DNA of 64,000 bases from Poriferisodalis sp963663635. Its GTDB lineage: Bacteria; Actinomycetota; Acidimicrobiia; Acidimicrobiales; Poriferisodalaceae. The first letter of the stretch is position 1; the number at the start of each line of letters is the position of its first letter. The stretch covers positions 186,001-250,000 of the forward strand of contig CAXXMY010000006.1 in NCBI GenBank assembly GCA_963663635.2, in the 5' to 3' direction. The translations under genes were made by a program, and so were the position numbers. Of the stretch, positions 54,300 to 62,083 are shown in pieces. Under the pieces are notes generated by a model, which was not told the origin of the DNA, did not search any database, and was given only the letters and a program-made list of their open reading frames with translations.

Positions 54300-54673
54300 C
54301 GGCAGCTCGACGCTCTCGATCGTTACTTGCAGCGATCGTGCTCGTGCTGTCTGCGAGCGTTGTCGCAAGCTGCGGCGGCAGCGACGCAAGCGAGGCCGAC
54401 CTTGATGGACTGGTGCAGGCGCTGGCGGTCGCCGACCCGGTGCTCGGCGGCGAGGTGTTTTCCGATAGCTGCTCGGTCTGCCATGGCAGCGACGGCGGCG
54501 GTGGTGTTGGGGCAGCGCTGGGCGGTGTCAGCGAGCGCTTGAGCGAGCGGCAGCATCTCGCGGTGGTGTGGAGCGGTCGAGGCTCGATGCCCCCATTCGG
54601 CGGGATCCTCACTGACGCAGAGATCGCGGCGGTCGTCGCCTACCAGCGAAGCACCTTCGCCCAAGACGGCTGA
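54296..54673 (+). CDS. c-type cytochrome lipoprotein
   Basis: This 125-residue exported protein has a signal peptide with lipobox VASC (about residue 26) and a single haem site CSVCH (about residues 59-63). A distal Met is likely in RGSMPPFGG. It would be a small membrane-anchored electron carrier. It overlaps the upstream gene by GTGA. Confidence 0.85.
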   Translation: MTAARRSRSLLAAIVLVLSASVVASCGGSDASEADLDGLVQALAVADPVLGGEVFSDSCSVCHGSDGGGGVGAALGGVSERLSERQHLAVVWSGRGSMPPFGGILTDAEIAAVVAYQRSTFAQDG

Positions 54674-54699
54674 GCCCCGGCGGGCACGGTGGACGACGC

Positions 54700-54705
54700 T
54701 AGGTT
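54700..54705 (+). promoter_or_regulatory. -10 box TAGGTT, leaderless-type spacing
   Basis: TAGGTT ends seven bases before GTG 54713. It supports that start over the upstream in-frame GTG 54689, which lies within the box region. Confidence 0.45.
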
Positions 54706-54712
54706 CGCCGCG

Positions 54713-55147
54713 GTGAGCTCGACGAGTCCCTTTCCCCGCCCCGACGAATTGCTGCCGCACCGTGCGCCGTTCTTGCTGGTGGACGAGATTGTCGAGCTGG
54801 TGCCCGGTGAGCGTTGTGTCGGGCTCTGGCGTCTCGACGATCAGGAGTTCTTCGTCGGGCATTTTCCGGGCCGGCCGACGTTGCCTGGAGTGCTCATGGT
54901 CGAGGCACTCGCGCAAACTGCGGGTTTGGCTGTGGCTGCCGCCGCATCGCTCACCGGCAAGCTCGCACTCCTTGGCGGCATCGACAAGGCCCGCTTTCGT
55001 CGCCAGGTCACGCGCGGCGACACGCTGCGCCTCGAAGTCACGCTCGACCGCCTGACGGCCCGCGCCGGACGCGCATCGGGCACGGCCAGCGTAGATGGCC
55101 AAACCGCCTGCGAAGCCTCGATGATGTTCTTGATTGCCGACGCCTGA
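54713..55147 (+). CDS. FabZ-like 3-hydroxyacyl-ACP dehydratase
   Basis: This protein of about 144 residues is a single hotdog domain with LLPHRAPFLLVDEIVEL, the catalytic His in FFVGHFPGRPTLPGVLMVEALAQTAG (Glu in MVEA) and a KARFRRQV strand. It would dehydrate 3-hydroxyacyl-ACP. No other fab genes are near. Confidence 0.88.
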   Translation: MSSTSPFPRPDELLPHRAPFLLVDEIVELVPGERCVGLWRLDDQEFFVGHFPGRPTLPGVLMVEALAQTAGLAVAAAASLTGKLALLGGIDKARFRRQVTRGDTLRLEVTLDRLTARAGRASGTASVDGQTACEASMMFLIADA

Positions 55148-55314
55148 GAGGGCGAGCGAAACCGCAGCGAACAGCGGCCCCATAGCGACATCGACAGCGA
55201 GGCCGTGGCCCGTGCGGTTCTCCAGCGCAGCGAACAAGAGCGGAACGCAGGTGGCGTTGCCGCGCAGGCCGTGGCTGATCCGCGCATCCAACGAGCGTCC
55301 GCCTTCGACGATGG

Positions 55315-56109
55315 CTACCGCAGGTGGGCGGGGCGGGGATCGGCGAGACGGCCCAGCGGGGACTGTGCTCGCAGGCCGCCGTCCACCACAATGGCCTCGC
55401 CGGTCACGAACGACGATTCTTCGCTGGCCAGCCATACAGCGACGCTGGCAATCTCGTCGGGATGACCCAGCCTGCGCAACGCATGTGCGTTGATGTTGCG
55501 CTCGAGGATGTCCGGGTCGCTCATCATCCGCTGAACCGGTGGCGTCTCGATGGTGCCGGGGCAGATGGCGTTGACACGCACCCCTGCAGGGGCGTGATCG
55601 GTCGACAGTGCGCGGGTCAGGTTGATGACGGCCGCTTTCGATGCGGCGTAGACCACCGAGCCGCCGTCGCCGTGAAGCCCGCTGACTGACGCGGTGTTGA
55701 TGATCGAGCCGCCGCCGCGAGATTCCATCACCGGGACGGCGTACTTGGCTCCCAGGTACACCGAGCGCACGTTGACGTTCATGACGAGATCCCAGTCCTT
55801 GGGCTCGAGCTCTACCGCCGTGCCGGGCCGCAGGGTCCCGGCGTTGTTGAACAGCACGTCGAGTCCGCCCCAGCGCTCGACCGCCGCGGCGACCATCGCC
55901 TCGACATCGTCGGGTTGGGAGACGTCGGCTCGGAAGCCATGCACCTCGCCACCGGCGACGGTGATGTCCTCCACCACCCCCTCGACGCGCTCGCGCCGGA
56001 TGTCGACGGCCAGCACGGACGCGCCCTCTGCTGCGAAGCGGCGGGCGCTGGCGGCACCGATGCCCGAAGCAGCACCGGTCACGATGGCGATCTTGTTCTC
56101 GAGCAGCAT
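55315..56109 (-). CDS. Classical SDR oxidoreductase
   Basis: This 264-residue NAD(P)-dependent dehydrogenase has TGAASGIGAASAR, NNAGTL, the active-site Ser in NTASVSGLHG, YAASK and CPGTIETPP. The substrate is unknown. ATG 56109 has a GAGGAGG site just upstream. It ends 168 bases from the FabZ-like gene; that gap holds nothing recognisable. Confidence 0.9.
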   Translation of the reverse strand: MLLENKIAIVTGAASGIGAASARRFAAEGASVLAVDIRRERVEGVVEDITVAGGEVHGFRADVSQPDDVEAMVAAAVERWGGLDVLFNNAGTLRPGTAVELEPKDWDLVMNVNVRSVYLGAKYAVPVMESRGGGSIINTASVSGLHGDGGSVVYAASKAAVINLTRALSTDHAPAGVRVNAICPGTIETPPVQRMMSDPDILERNINAHALRRLGHPDEIASVAVWLASEESSFVTGEAIVVDGGLRAQSPLGRLADPRPAHLR

Positions 56110-56162
56110 GGGCCTCCTCGGTGGTTGCACTTGGGGCGCTTCGACAATACGGCGCATAGCCT

Positions 56163-56182
56163 GACTACGTTGTGGCGGTCGA
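56163..56182 (+). repeat. 20-bp direct repeat, left copy
   Basis: GACTACGTTGTGGCGGTCGA occurs here and again at 56938-56957, bracketing the DUF2442/DUF4160 pair. It contains a TACGTT box. Confidence 0.75.
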
Positions 56183-56286
56183 TTCGGGTCGTGTCGCCTG
56201 GTGTGTCTTCGACGCGGTCATTGGTTGTGAGCACAACTGAATCGCGAGGCACCTGCCCCCGTCGGATTGGCGCGAATGCCAGCCGG

Positions 56287-56292
56287 TAGTCT
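56287..56292 (+). promoter_or_regulatory. -10 box TAGTCT, leaderless-type spacing
   Basis: TAGTCT ends eight bases before ATG 56301 of the DUF2442 gene. Confidence 0.4.
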
Positions 56293-56300
56293 CGGGGACG

Positions 56301-56603
56301 ATGGATTCAACAGGAGACCTTGTTCGCCCCGTTGAAGTCAGAGCGTGTGACTCGCACCGCATATGGCTCAGGTATTCCGACGGGGTCGAAGGCGAGGTTG
56401 ATCTTTCCGATCTGGCAGGAAAGGGAGTCTTCGAGGTATGGCAGGACCGGACGGTTTTTGGTGCCGTCTGGATCGATGAAGGCCGGGCAATTTGCTGGGG
56501 AGACGACATCGACCTCTGCGCCGATGCGCTGTACCTGCGTCTGACAGGCATGACGCCAGAGGACTACTTGCCGAGCCTGCTTTCTCTTCGGGCGAGTGCC
56601 TGA
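56301..56603 (+). CDS. DUF2442 domain protein (putative antitoxin partner)
   Basis: This 100-residue protein has DSHRIWLRYSDGVEGEVDLSDL, GVFEVWQDRTVFGAVWID and a GDDIDLCADALYLRLTG ending, all DUF2442 features. Genes of this family are often paired with DUF4160, an arrangement suspected to be a toxin-antitoxin module. The next gene overlaps it by eight bases. Confidence 0.82.
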   Translation: MDSTGDLVRPVEVRACDSHRIWLRYSDGVEGEVDLSDLAGKGVFEVWQDRTVFGAVWIDEGRAICWGDDIDLCADALYLRLTGMTPEDYLPSLLSLRASA

Positions 56604-56856
56604 GCTCTGCCGCTTCTACGGCATCGTTATTCGCATGCACTATGGCGATCATGCGCCGCCCCACTTCCATGCGCACTACGGCGACCAAGAGGCGCTTGTA
56701 AGCGTCGACAGCCTGGTGGTCCTGCGTGGACGTCTGGCGCCGCGCGCAATGGGCCTCGTCGTGGAGTGGGCATCACAGCACCAGGCAGACCTGCGGGACG
56801 CTTGGGATCGAGCAGAACGCCATCAAGAACTCGGCGGCATCCCACCATTACCGTGA
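56596..56856 (+). CDS. DUF4160 domain protein
   Basis: This 86-residue protein starts at GTG 56596. It has the DUF4160 core FYGIVIRMHYGDHAPPHFHAHYGDQEALV (HxH pair), then a C-terminal WASQHQADLRDAWDRAE helix. It overlaps the DUF2442 gene and presumably acts with it. Confidence 0.85.
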   Translation: MPELCRFYGIVIRMHYGDHAPPHFHAHYGDQEALVSVDSLVVLRGRLAPRAMGLVVEWASQHQADLRDAWDRAERHQELGGIPPLP

Positions 56857-56937
56857 GCACCTGCGCCAACAGCTCATCTTGACACCGTCAAGCCTCGGTT
56901 CATCCCGTGGACGAAACAGACCGAGTAATTTTGGCAC

Positions 56938-56957
56938 GACTACGTTGTGGCGGTCGA
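56938..56957 (+). repeat. 20-bp direct repeat, right copy
   Basis: It is identical to 56163-56182. This copy lies 40 bases ahead of the esterase start and could form part of its promoter or operator. Confidence 0.75.
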
Positions 56958-56996
56958 ACCGAATCGAACCGATTCGCGCCGAAGCAGGGGGCTCCG

Positions 56997-57881
56997 ATGG
57001 CGAGCGCAGCATTCCAGAGAATCCGCGAGATCATCGCGTCGCAACGCATGCCGGCCGACATCGAGGCCATGCGCGCAGGCATCGAGACCACCGCCCGGCC
57101 GCTGCCGGCGGGGGTCGGCGGCGAGATGGTCGATGCCAACGGGGTCGCGTGCGAGATGCAGATACCCGATGGCGGCAACACCGACGCGATCGTGCTGTAC
57201 GTGCACGGTGGCGGGTACGTCGCCGGGTCGATCGGCTCGCACCGAAACCTGACCGGTCACTTGGCCCTGAAGCTGGGTTGTCCGGTGCTTTCCGTCGACT
57301 ATCGCCTCGCACCCGAGTATCCGCATCCCGCTCCGGTCGAGGACTCGGTCGCTGCGTATCGCTGGTTGCTCGACCAAGGCCATTCAGCCGATCGGATCGC
57401 CATCGCAGGCGACTCCGCTGGCGGGGGACTGACGGTGGCGACGCTCATGAAGCTGCGCGACCTGGGTCTGCCGATGCCGGCTGCCGGTGTGCCCATCTCA
57501 CCGTGGGTCGACATGGCTGGCACGGGGGAGAGCATGGTCACGCGTTCCGACCGCGACCCGATGGTCAGCGGTCCTGACATCCGGCGGCTTGCAGGCGTCT
57601 TCCTCGGCCCCGACGGCGATCTCGCCGATCCGCTGGCATCGCCGCTCGAAGGCGACCTGTCGGGCTTGCCGCCGCTGTTGATCCACGTCGGCGACGACGA
57701 GGTCCTGTTGTCGGACAGCGAACGGCTTGCACACAAGGCCCGCACCTCTGGCGTCGATGTCACCCTTGAGGTCTGGCCCGAGATGATCCACGTCTGGCAC
57801 TCGATGGCGGGCCTGTTCCCCGAGGCCGACGACGGCATCGCTCGCGTCGCGGAATACCTCAGCGAGCGTCTGAGCGCCTGA
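56997..57881 (+). CDS. HSL-family alpha/beta hydrolase (esterase)
   Basis: This 294-residue carboxylesterase has the oxyanion motif VHGGGYVAGS, nucleophile GDSAGGGL, the Asp in VGDDEVLLSD and the His in MIHVWHSM, as in hormone-sensitive-lipase-type esterases. ATG 56997 is preferred over an ATG at 56907 because MASAAFQRIREI is the usual N-terminus. Confidence 0.88.
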   Translation: MASAAFQRIREIIASQRMPADIEAMRAGIETTARPLPAGVGGEMVDANGVACEMQIPDGGNTDAIVLYVHGGGYVAGSIGSHRNLTGHLALKLGCPVLSVDYRLAPEYPHPAPVEDSVAAYRWLLDQGHSADRIAIAGDSAGGGLTVATLMKLRDLGLPMPAAGVPISPWVDMAGTGESMVTRSDRDPMVSGPDIRRLAGVFLGPDGDLADPLASPLEGDLSGLPPLLIHVGDDEVLLSDSERLAHKARTSGVDVTLEVWPEMIHVWHSMAGLFPEADDGIARVAEYLSERLSA

Positions 57882-57906
57882 TTCATTCCCCCAAAGACCG
57901 CCGCGC

Positions 57907-58332
57907 TCAGGTGGTGATGATCGGCAGACCCTCAAGCTCGGCCGCTTCTGCGAGTCGGCGATCCAGGCTCACAAACGGCAAGCTGGCGTCGAGCTGCTGC
58001 TGGACGTGCAGGGCCGCACCCAGCTGAGCGGCGTCAGCTGCTCGGAGTGAGTTCCGTGCCAGCACCAAATTCGCGAGCGATCTCACCGCCGGCATCTCGG
58101 ACACCTCGTTCCACGTCGTACTGAATGTGTCCAGGCGACGCAGGATGTCGCGTCGCTGCTGGCGTGACAGATCGCCGTCACGGGTCCGCCGTTCGACCGC
58201 ACTCACGATCTCGACGCGCGACCACGCCCACGTCAAGATCACGCTGTCTTCTTCGAGCCACGAATGGGCGAGGGCCGTGTTCGGCTCGGAAACGATGAGC
58301 GGCACGAGCGCCGAGGCGTCCCAGTACCTCAC
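57907..58332 (-). CDS. VapC-like PIN-domain ribonuclease toxin
   Basis: This 141-residue PIN protein has RYWDASALVPL with the first Asp, SRVEIVSAVERR with the Glu, LRAADAAQLGAAL and a final Asp in FVSLDRRLAEAA. It would cleave RNA. It starts at GTG 58332, overlapping the truncated antitoxin frame. Confidence 0.88.
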   Translation of the reverse strand: MRYWDASALVPLIVSEPNTALAHSWLEEDSVILTWAWSRVEIVSAVERRTRDGDLSRQQRRDILRRLDTFSTTWNEVSEMPAVRSLANLVLARNSLRAADAAQLGAALHVQQQLDASLPFVSLDRRLAEAAELEGLPIITT

Positions 58333-58384
58333 GCAGGTATCGAGACAGGTTCGCCTTCAGCTCCGTAACAGAAACAGAATTCAT
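58325..58384 (-). pseudogene. Truncated VapB/Phd-like antitoxin
   Basis: Only the first 20 codons (MNSVSVTELKANLSRYLREV) of a Phd/YefM-type antitoxin are present; the frame then runs on out of phase over vapC. The usual 55-60 C-terminal residues that neutralise VapC are missing. A TATTCT box at 58391-58396 lies six bases ahead of the ATG. Confidence 0.6.
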
Positions 58385-58558
58385 ATGACCAGAATAGTCA
58401 TTTTAAAGTGACTGATGAGTCCGAATTGTGGCGCTGCTGGCTCCTCTGTGCCCAGTGCCCAATCATCGGGGCTCCAGGTCAGAGAGTGGGCCGGGCCGGG
58501 TTCGAAGGCATCTGAAAGGGTGTCGGACATGCTTCCCTCGCCCAAACTCCTGGCGAAC
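58385..58558. other. Intergenic region between vapC and the amidotransferase
   Basis: These 174 bases hold the promoter of the antitoxin remnant at the left (TTTTAAA and TATTCT on the minus strand) and nothing else recognisable. Confidence 0.4.
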
Positions 58559-59296
58559 TCACTTGGGGCCGTGGTCCACGGTCGTTCGCAGCGAGGTCTT
58601 CGAACGGGCGACATCGTCGAGGAACCAGTCGACCAGGTCAAAGCAGTTGCGCCGGTTCGCAGCCGCGTTGCGCGTCACGTCGGCCACGATGCCGTCGCGG
58701 GTCACGCCGCACGACGCCAAGTAGCTGTCGCTTGCCTCGCGCATCCAGTCGCTGGCGAGCTCGACGTTGATCTCGGGATGGAACTGGGTTCCTACGCTTC
58801 GCCCGATCCGGAACAACTGCGGACACGTTTTGGTGCTGGCGAGCAGGTCGGCACCCGGTGGCAGCGTGAAGCGATCGTGGTGCCACTCCATCCAGGGCCC
58901 GGCCGAAATCGGCAGCTCTGTGCCATTGGCCGGTGTGATCCGGTACCAGCCGATTTCGGTCTCGGGTGATCGCTCGACAGAGCCGCCGAGGGCTGCTGCG
59001 AGTGCCTGGCCCCCGAAGCAGATTCCCAGCACCGGCGTGCCGTCGTCATGCGAATGCCGTATGAGGTCGAGTTCGTCGCCGACCCACGCGCTGATGGCAT
59101 CCTCGTACACCGACCAGTACGAGCCCATGACTACCAGCAGGTCGAAGCCGTCTTGCGGCGGCCGTTCGAAGCGGTCGGGCTGCGACGTCTCGGGCACCAT
59201 GACGTGGGAGTGGCATTCCACACCGCGCTCGACGAGCCGATCACCGACGTATCCGGGTTTCGTGCCGGCCTCGTGCGAGACGATGAGCGCCCTCAT
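58559..59296 (-). CDS. Class I glutamine amidotransferase-like protein
   Basis: This 245-residue protein has the nucleophile GICFGGQALAAALGG, a SYWSVYED segment and the catalytic His in GTQFHPEI. It is related to GMP-synthase-like and gamma-glutamyl hydrolase proteins. ATG 59296 overlaps the stop of the upstream P450 gene by four bases, so it is translated with it. In this setting it may hydrolyse a gamma-glutamyl amide. Confidence 0.85.
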   Translation of the reverse strand: MRALIVSHEAGTKPGYVGDRLVERGVECHSHVMVPETSQPDRFERPPQDGFDLLVVMGSYWSVYEDAISAWVGDELDLIRHSHDDGTPVLGICFGGQALAAALGGSVERSPETEIGWYRITPANGTELPISAGPWMEWHHDRFTLPPGADLLASTKTCPQLFRIGRSVGTQFHPEINVELASDWMREASDSYLASCGVTRDGIVADVTRNAAANRRNCFDLVDWFLDDVARSKTSLRTTVDHGPK

Positions 59297-60600
59297 GCGG
59301 CCAATCCATGTGGGTCCAATTCGGCAACCGACACCGGCAGGTGCTTGATGCCAGAGATGAAGTTGGACCGCAGCCACTCGATCGGACCGTCCTGTTCGAT
59401 CCTGACAACCCGTCGTAACAGTTCCTCGAAGATGACTTTGATCTCCATGCGCGCCAGCCACGCCCCCAGGCACAGGTGCGGGCCGTTGCGACCGAAGGCC
59501 ATGTGCTCGTTGTCTTGACGCGCTAAATCAAAGCGGAACGGGCGGGCGAAGCGATCCTCGTCGTGATCTGCGCTGACGTAGTAGAGGACCACCTTGTCGC
59601 CCGCCCGCACCTTGGTGCCACGGATCTCGGTGTCCACGGTTGCGGTGCGTCGGAAGTGCGTGGTGACCGAGCTGGCCCGCAGCACCTCCTCTGCGGCGGA
59701 TTCGGTCAGTGACTCGTCGCCGGCCAACACAGCGGCTCGCCAGATGTCATAGACGTGAGGGTGTGCCATGAGCACCCACAGCCCGTGCGTCATCGTGTAG
59801 CGAGTCGTGTCGTTGCCTGCGGCGATGAGCAGCGTGAAGAAGTTCTTGAACTCCAGGTCGGTCAGCGGCGTGCCGTCGGTGGTGGGGGTCAGCAGCTGGC
59901 TGATCACGTCCCCTGTCGGGCATTCGCGTCGCTTCGCGGCCTGTTCAGCGGCGTATTCGAAGATCTCAACCGTGGCAGGACTGCGGAACGGCATGAATCG
60001 GAATTCGTCAGTGTCGACGAGTCCGACTGGGTAATCGGTGAAATCCGGGTCGGTGTTGCCGAGCAGCGCATCGCCCCACTCGACGAGCTGGTGGCCATCG
60101 GAGTCGCTGGTTCCCAGCATGCGGCCCAGCATTCGCATGGGCAGTTCCTGGGCCACTTCGGTCACGAAGTCGAAGCGGCCCTTCGGCAGTGCCCGGTCCA
60201 GCACCTCGCATGCGATTCCCCGGATTGCGGCTTGGTAGGTATTGACGACTCGTGGCGTGAATCCCCGGCTCACCAGGCGGCGATACCTGGTGTGGGAAGG
60301 AGGGTCCAGCTCCATCATCGTGCAGCGCGCTTCGAGCTCGTCGAGTGCCATGTCCTCGAGCCGGATGCCCTGTGACGACGTGAAGGTTTCTACGTCCCGG
60401 CTGATGCGGAACGCGTCGTCGTATTTGGTGACCGCCCAATAGCCCCGCCCGTCGACCTCGTCGATCCACGCCACCGGCTCTTCGCTCCGCATTCGTGCAA
60501 ACGTGGCGTGCGGGACGCCTTCGGTCCAAACGTCGTGGTCGGAGATGTTGGCGTTGTCGGGCCCTAGGTCGTCAAGGTATGGCTCGGCCCAGGTCCTCAT
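59293..60600 (-). CDS. Cytochrome P450, first
   Basis: This 435-residue bacterial P450 has the I-helix AAGNDTTRYTMTH, the ExxR in EEVLRASS, the meander and the haem-ligand loop FGRNGPHLCLGAWLAR. It is soluble and CYP-class-I-like. ATG 60600 overlaps the stop of the second P450 by one base (TGATG). Confidence 0.93.
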   Translation of the reverse strand: MRTWAEPYLDDLGPDNANISDHDVWTEGVPHATFARMRSEEPVAWIDEVDGRGYWAVTKYDDAFRISRDVETFTSSQGIRLEDMALDELEARCTMMELDPPSHTRYRRLVSRGFTPRVVNTYQAAIRGIACEVLDRALPKGRFDFVTEVAQELPMRMLGRMLGTSDSDGHQLVEWGDALLGNTDPDFTDYPVGLVDTDEFRFMPFRSPATVEIFEYAAEQAAKRRECPTGDVISQLLTPTTDGTPLTDLEFKNFFTLLIAAGNDTTRYTMTHGLWVLMAHPHVYDIWRAAVLAGDESLTESAAEEVLRASSVTTHFRRTATVDTEIRGTKVRAGDKVVLYYVSADHDEDRFARPFRFDLARQDNEHMAFGRNGPHLCLGAWLARMEIKVIFEELLRRVVRIEQDGPIEWLRSNFISGIKHLPVSVAELDPHGLAA

Positions 60601-62003
60601 CAGTTCAGGTTGGCACAGGAGGCTCGCACAGGGGCGGTCGCACCGTCCACTGCTACGTCAACTGCAACGTCGACCGATGCCACGCCGTGGACGAAGTTCG
60701 ACGGGATCCGCACCAGGTTGGAGGCGCCGGCGGGTCGGATTCCTCGGTCCAGCATGGCTTCGAGCAGCACCGTCAGCTCCATGCGCGCCAAGTACGCACC
60801 CAGGCAGAAGTGCGGCCCGCCACCTCCGAAGGCGATCTGCGCATTGTCGACCCTGCCGATGTCGAACTCGTTGGGCCGTTCGAACGCGGCTTCGTCGCGA
60901 TTGGCCGACGGGTACCACATGACGACCTTGTCGCCGGCAGAGATCGCGGTGCCCGCAAGCTCGGTATCGACTGCTGCAGTACGGCGCATATGCAGGATTG
61001 GCGAAGCCCAGCGGATGACTTCCTCGACAGCATTCGGCACCAGGCTGCGGTCTGCTGCCAACCGATCCCACTGGTCCGGGTGGTCGGCGAACGCGATCGT
61101 CCCGTGGGTGATCGCTGTGCGCGTCGTCTCGTTGCCGCCGAACACCAGCACTTGAAAGAAGTTCCGGAACTCGGCAGCCGTGAGCCGGTCACCTCCCACT
61201 TCGGCATGCACCAAATGGCTCACCAAGTCGTCTGTCGGCTGGTCCAGGCGTTGGTTGCCGAGCTTGGCCCCGTACTCGTACAGGCCCCACGCAGCGGGGC
61301 TGCCGAAGGGAAGCAGGCCCAACGGCGTCGTGTTGCCATATGCGTCTGGCGGAAGCGATTGGGACTCGGTGGTGCCTTCCACGAGGTGATTCGACAGCTC
61401 GACCATGTAGTCGGCGTCTTGGGGTGGCACCCCCAATATGGCGATGATCACGCGGATCGGCAGCGGTGCCGCTACGAGATCGACCCAATCGCCGCCGCCC
61501 CGCTCGATCACGACATCGAGCAACTCGTCTGCGATCTCGCGTGTGCGTTGTTCGTATTGACGCATCTGGCGCGGGGTGAATGCCTTGCTCACGACCCTGC
61601 GCAGCCGCGTGTGCGCTGGCGGGTCGTGCTCGAGAATCGAGCGACGGGCTTCGAGCGCGTCGGCTTCGAGGTCCCACAGGTTCACGTGGCCGATCGCCGA
61701 CGAGAAACGTTCGGGATGGCGGGACACCTCGCAAACGTCGGCGTGCCGAGTCACTGCCCAGAAACCGCCGTCCCCGTACGGGTTCCAGTGCAGGCCCGGC
61801 CGTCGGCGAAGCGTCGCGAAGTCGTCCCACGGGATGCCGGTCCCGAAGCGGTTCGCGTCCGCGATGTCGATGCCCCCCACAGCGTCTCTCGCCGAGTCTC
61901 CACCCACGGGAATGCTGGGCGCCGGCTCGTCCGCCCAAGGCTCATCGGGCACTGGACCATCTGCCACGATGTCCGATCCGACTGATGGGGTTTCACACGA
62001 CAC
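60600..62003 (-). CDS. Cytochrome P450, second
   Basis: This 467-residue P450 has the I-helix FGGNETTRTAITH, ExxR in EEVIRWAS, and the haem loop FGGGGPHFCLGAYLAR. It has a 40-residue acidic N-terminal extension before the conserved part. GTG 62003 (VSCETPSVG) is fixed by TACCAT at six-base spacing. It opens the P450-P450-amidotransferase operon and is divergent from the glutamine-synthetase-like gene. Confidence 0.92.
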   Translation of the reverse strand: MSCETPSVGSDIVADGPVPDEPWADEPAPSIPVGGDSARDAVGGIDIADANRFGTGIPWDDFATLRRRPGLHWNPYGDGGFWAVTRHADVCEVSRHPERFSSAIGHVNLWDLEADALEARRSILEHDPPAHTRLRRVVSKAFTPRQMRQYEQRTREIADELLDVVIERGGGDWVDLVAAPLPIRVIIAILGVPPQDADYMVELSNHLVEGTTESQSLPPDAYGNTTPLGLLPFGSPAAWGLYEYGAKLGNQRLDQPTDDLVSHLVHAEVGGDRLTAAEFRNFFQVLVFGGNETTRTAITHGTIAFADHPDQWDRLAADRSLVPNAVEEVIRWASPILHMRRTAAVDTELAGTAISAGDKVVMWYPSANRDEAAFERPNEFDIGRVDNAQIAFGGGGPHFCLGAYLARMELTVLLEAMLDRGIRPAGASNLVRIPSNFVHGVASVDVAVDVAVDGATAPVRASCANLN

Positions 62004-62009
62004 AGGCGA

Positions 62010-62015
62010 ATGGTA
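62010..62015 (-). promoter_or_regulatory. -10 box TACCAT, leaderless-type spacing
   Basis: On the minus strand TACCAT ends six bases before GTG 62003 of the P450 operon. Confidence 0.45.
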
Positions 62016-62083
62016 AGTCTGTGCCCGCCCACAGGCAGAACATCCTCCCGCCCTGCACCCGAACATGACCGAGGAATCAGCCC

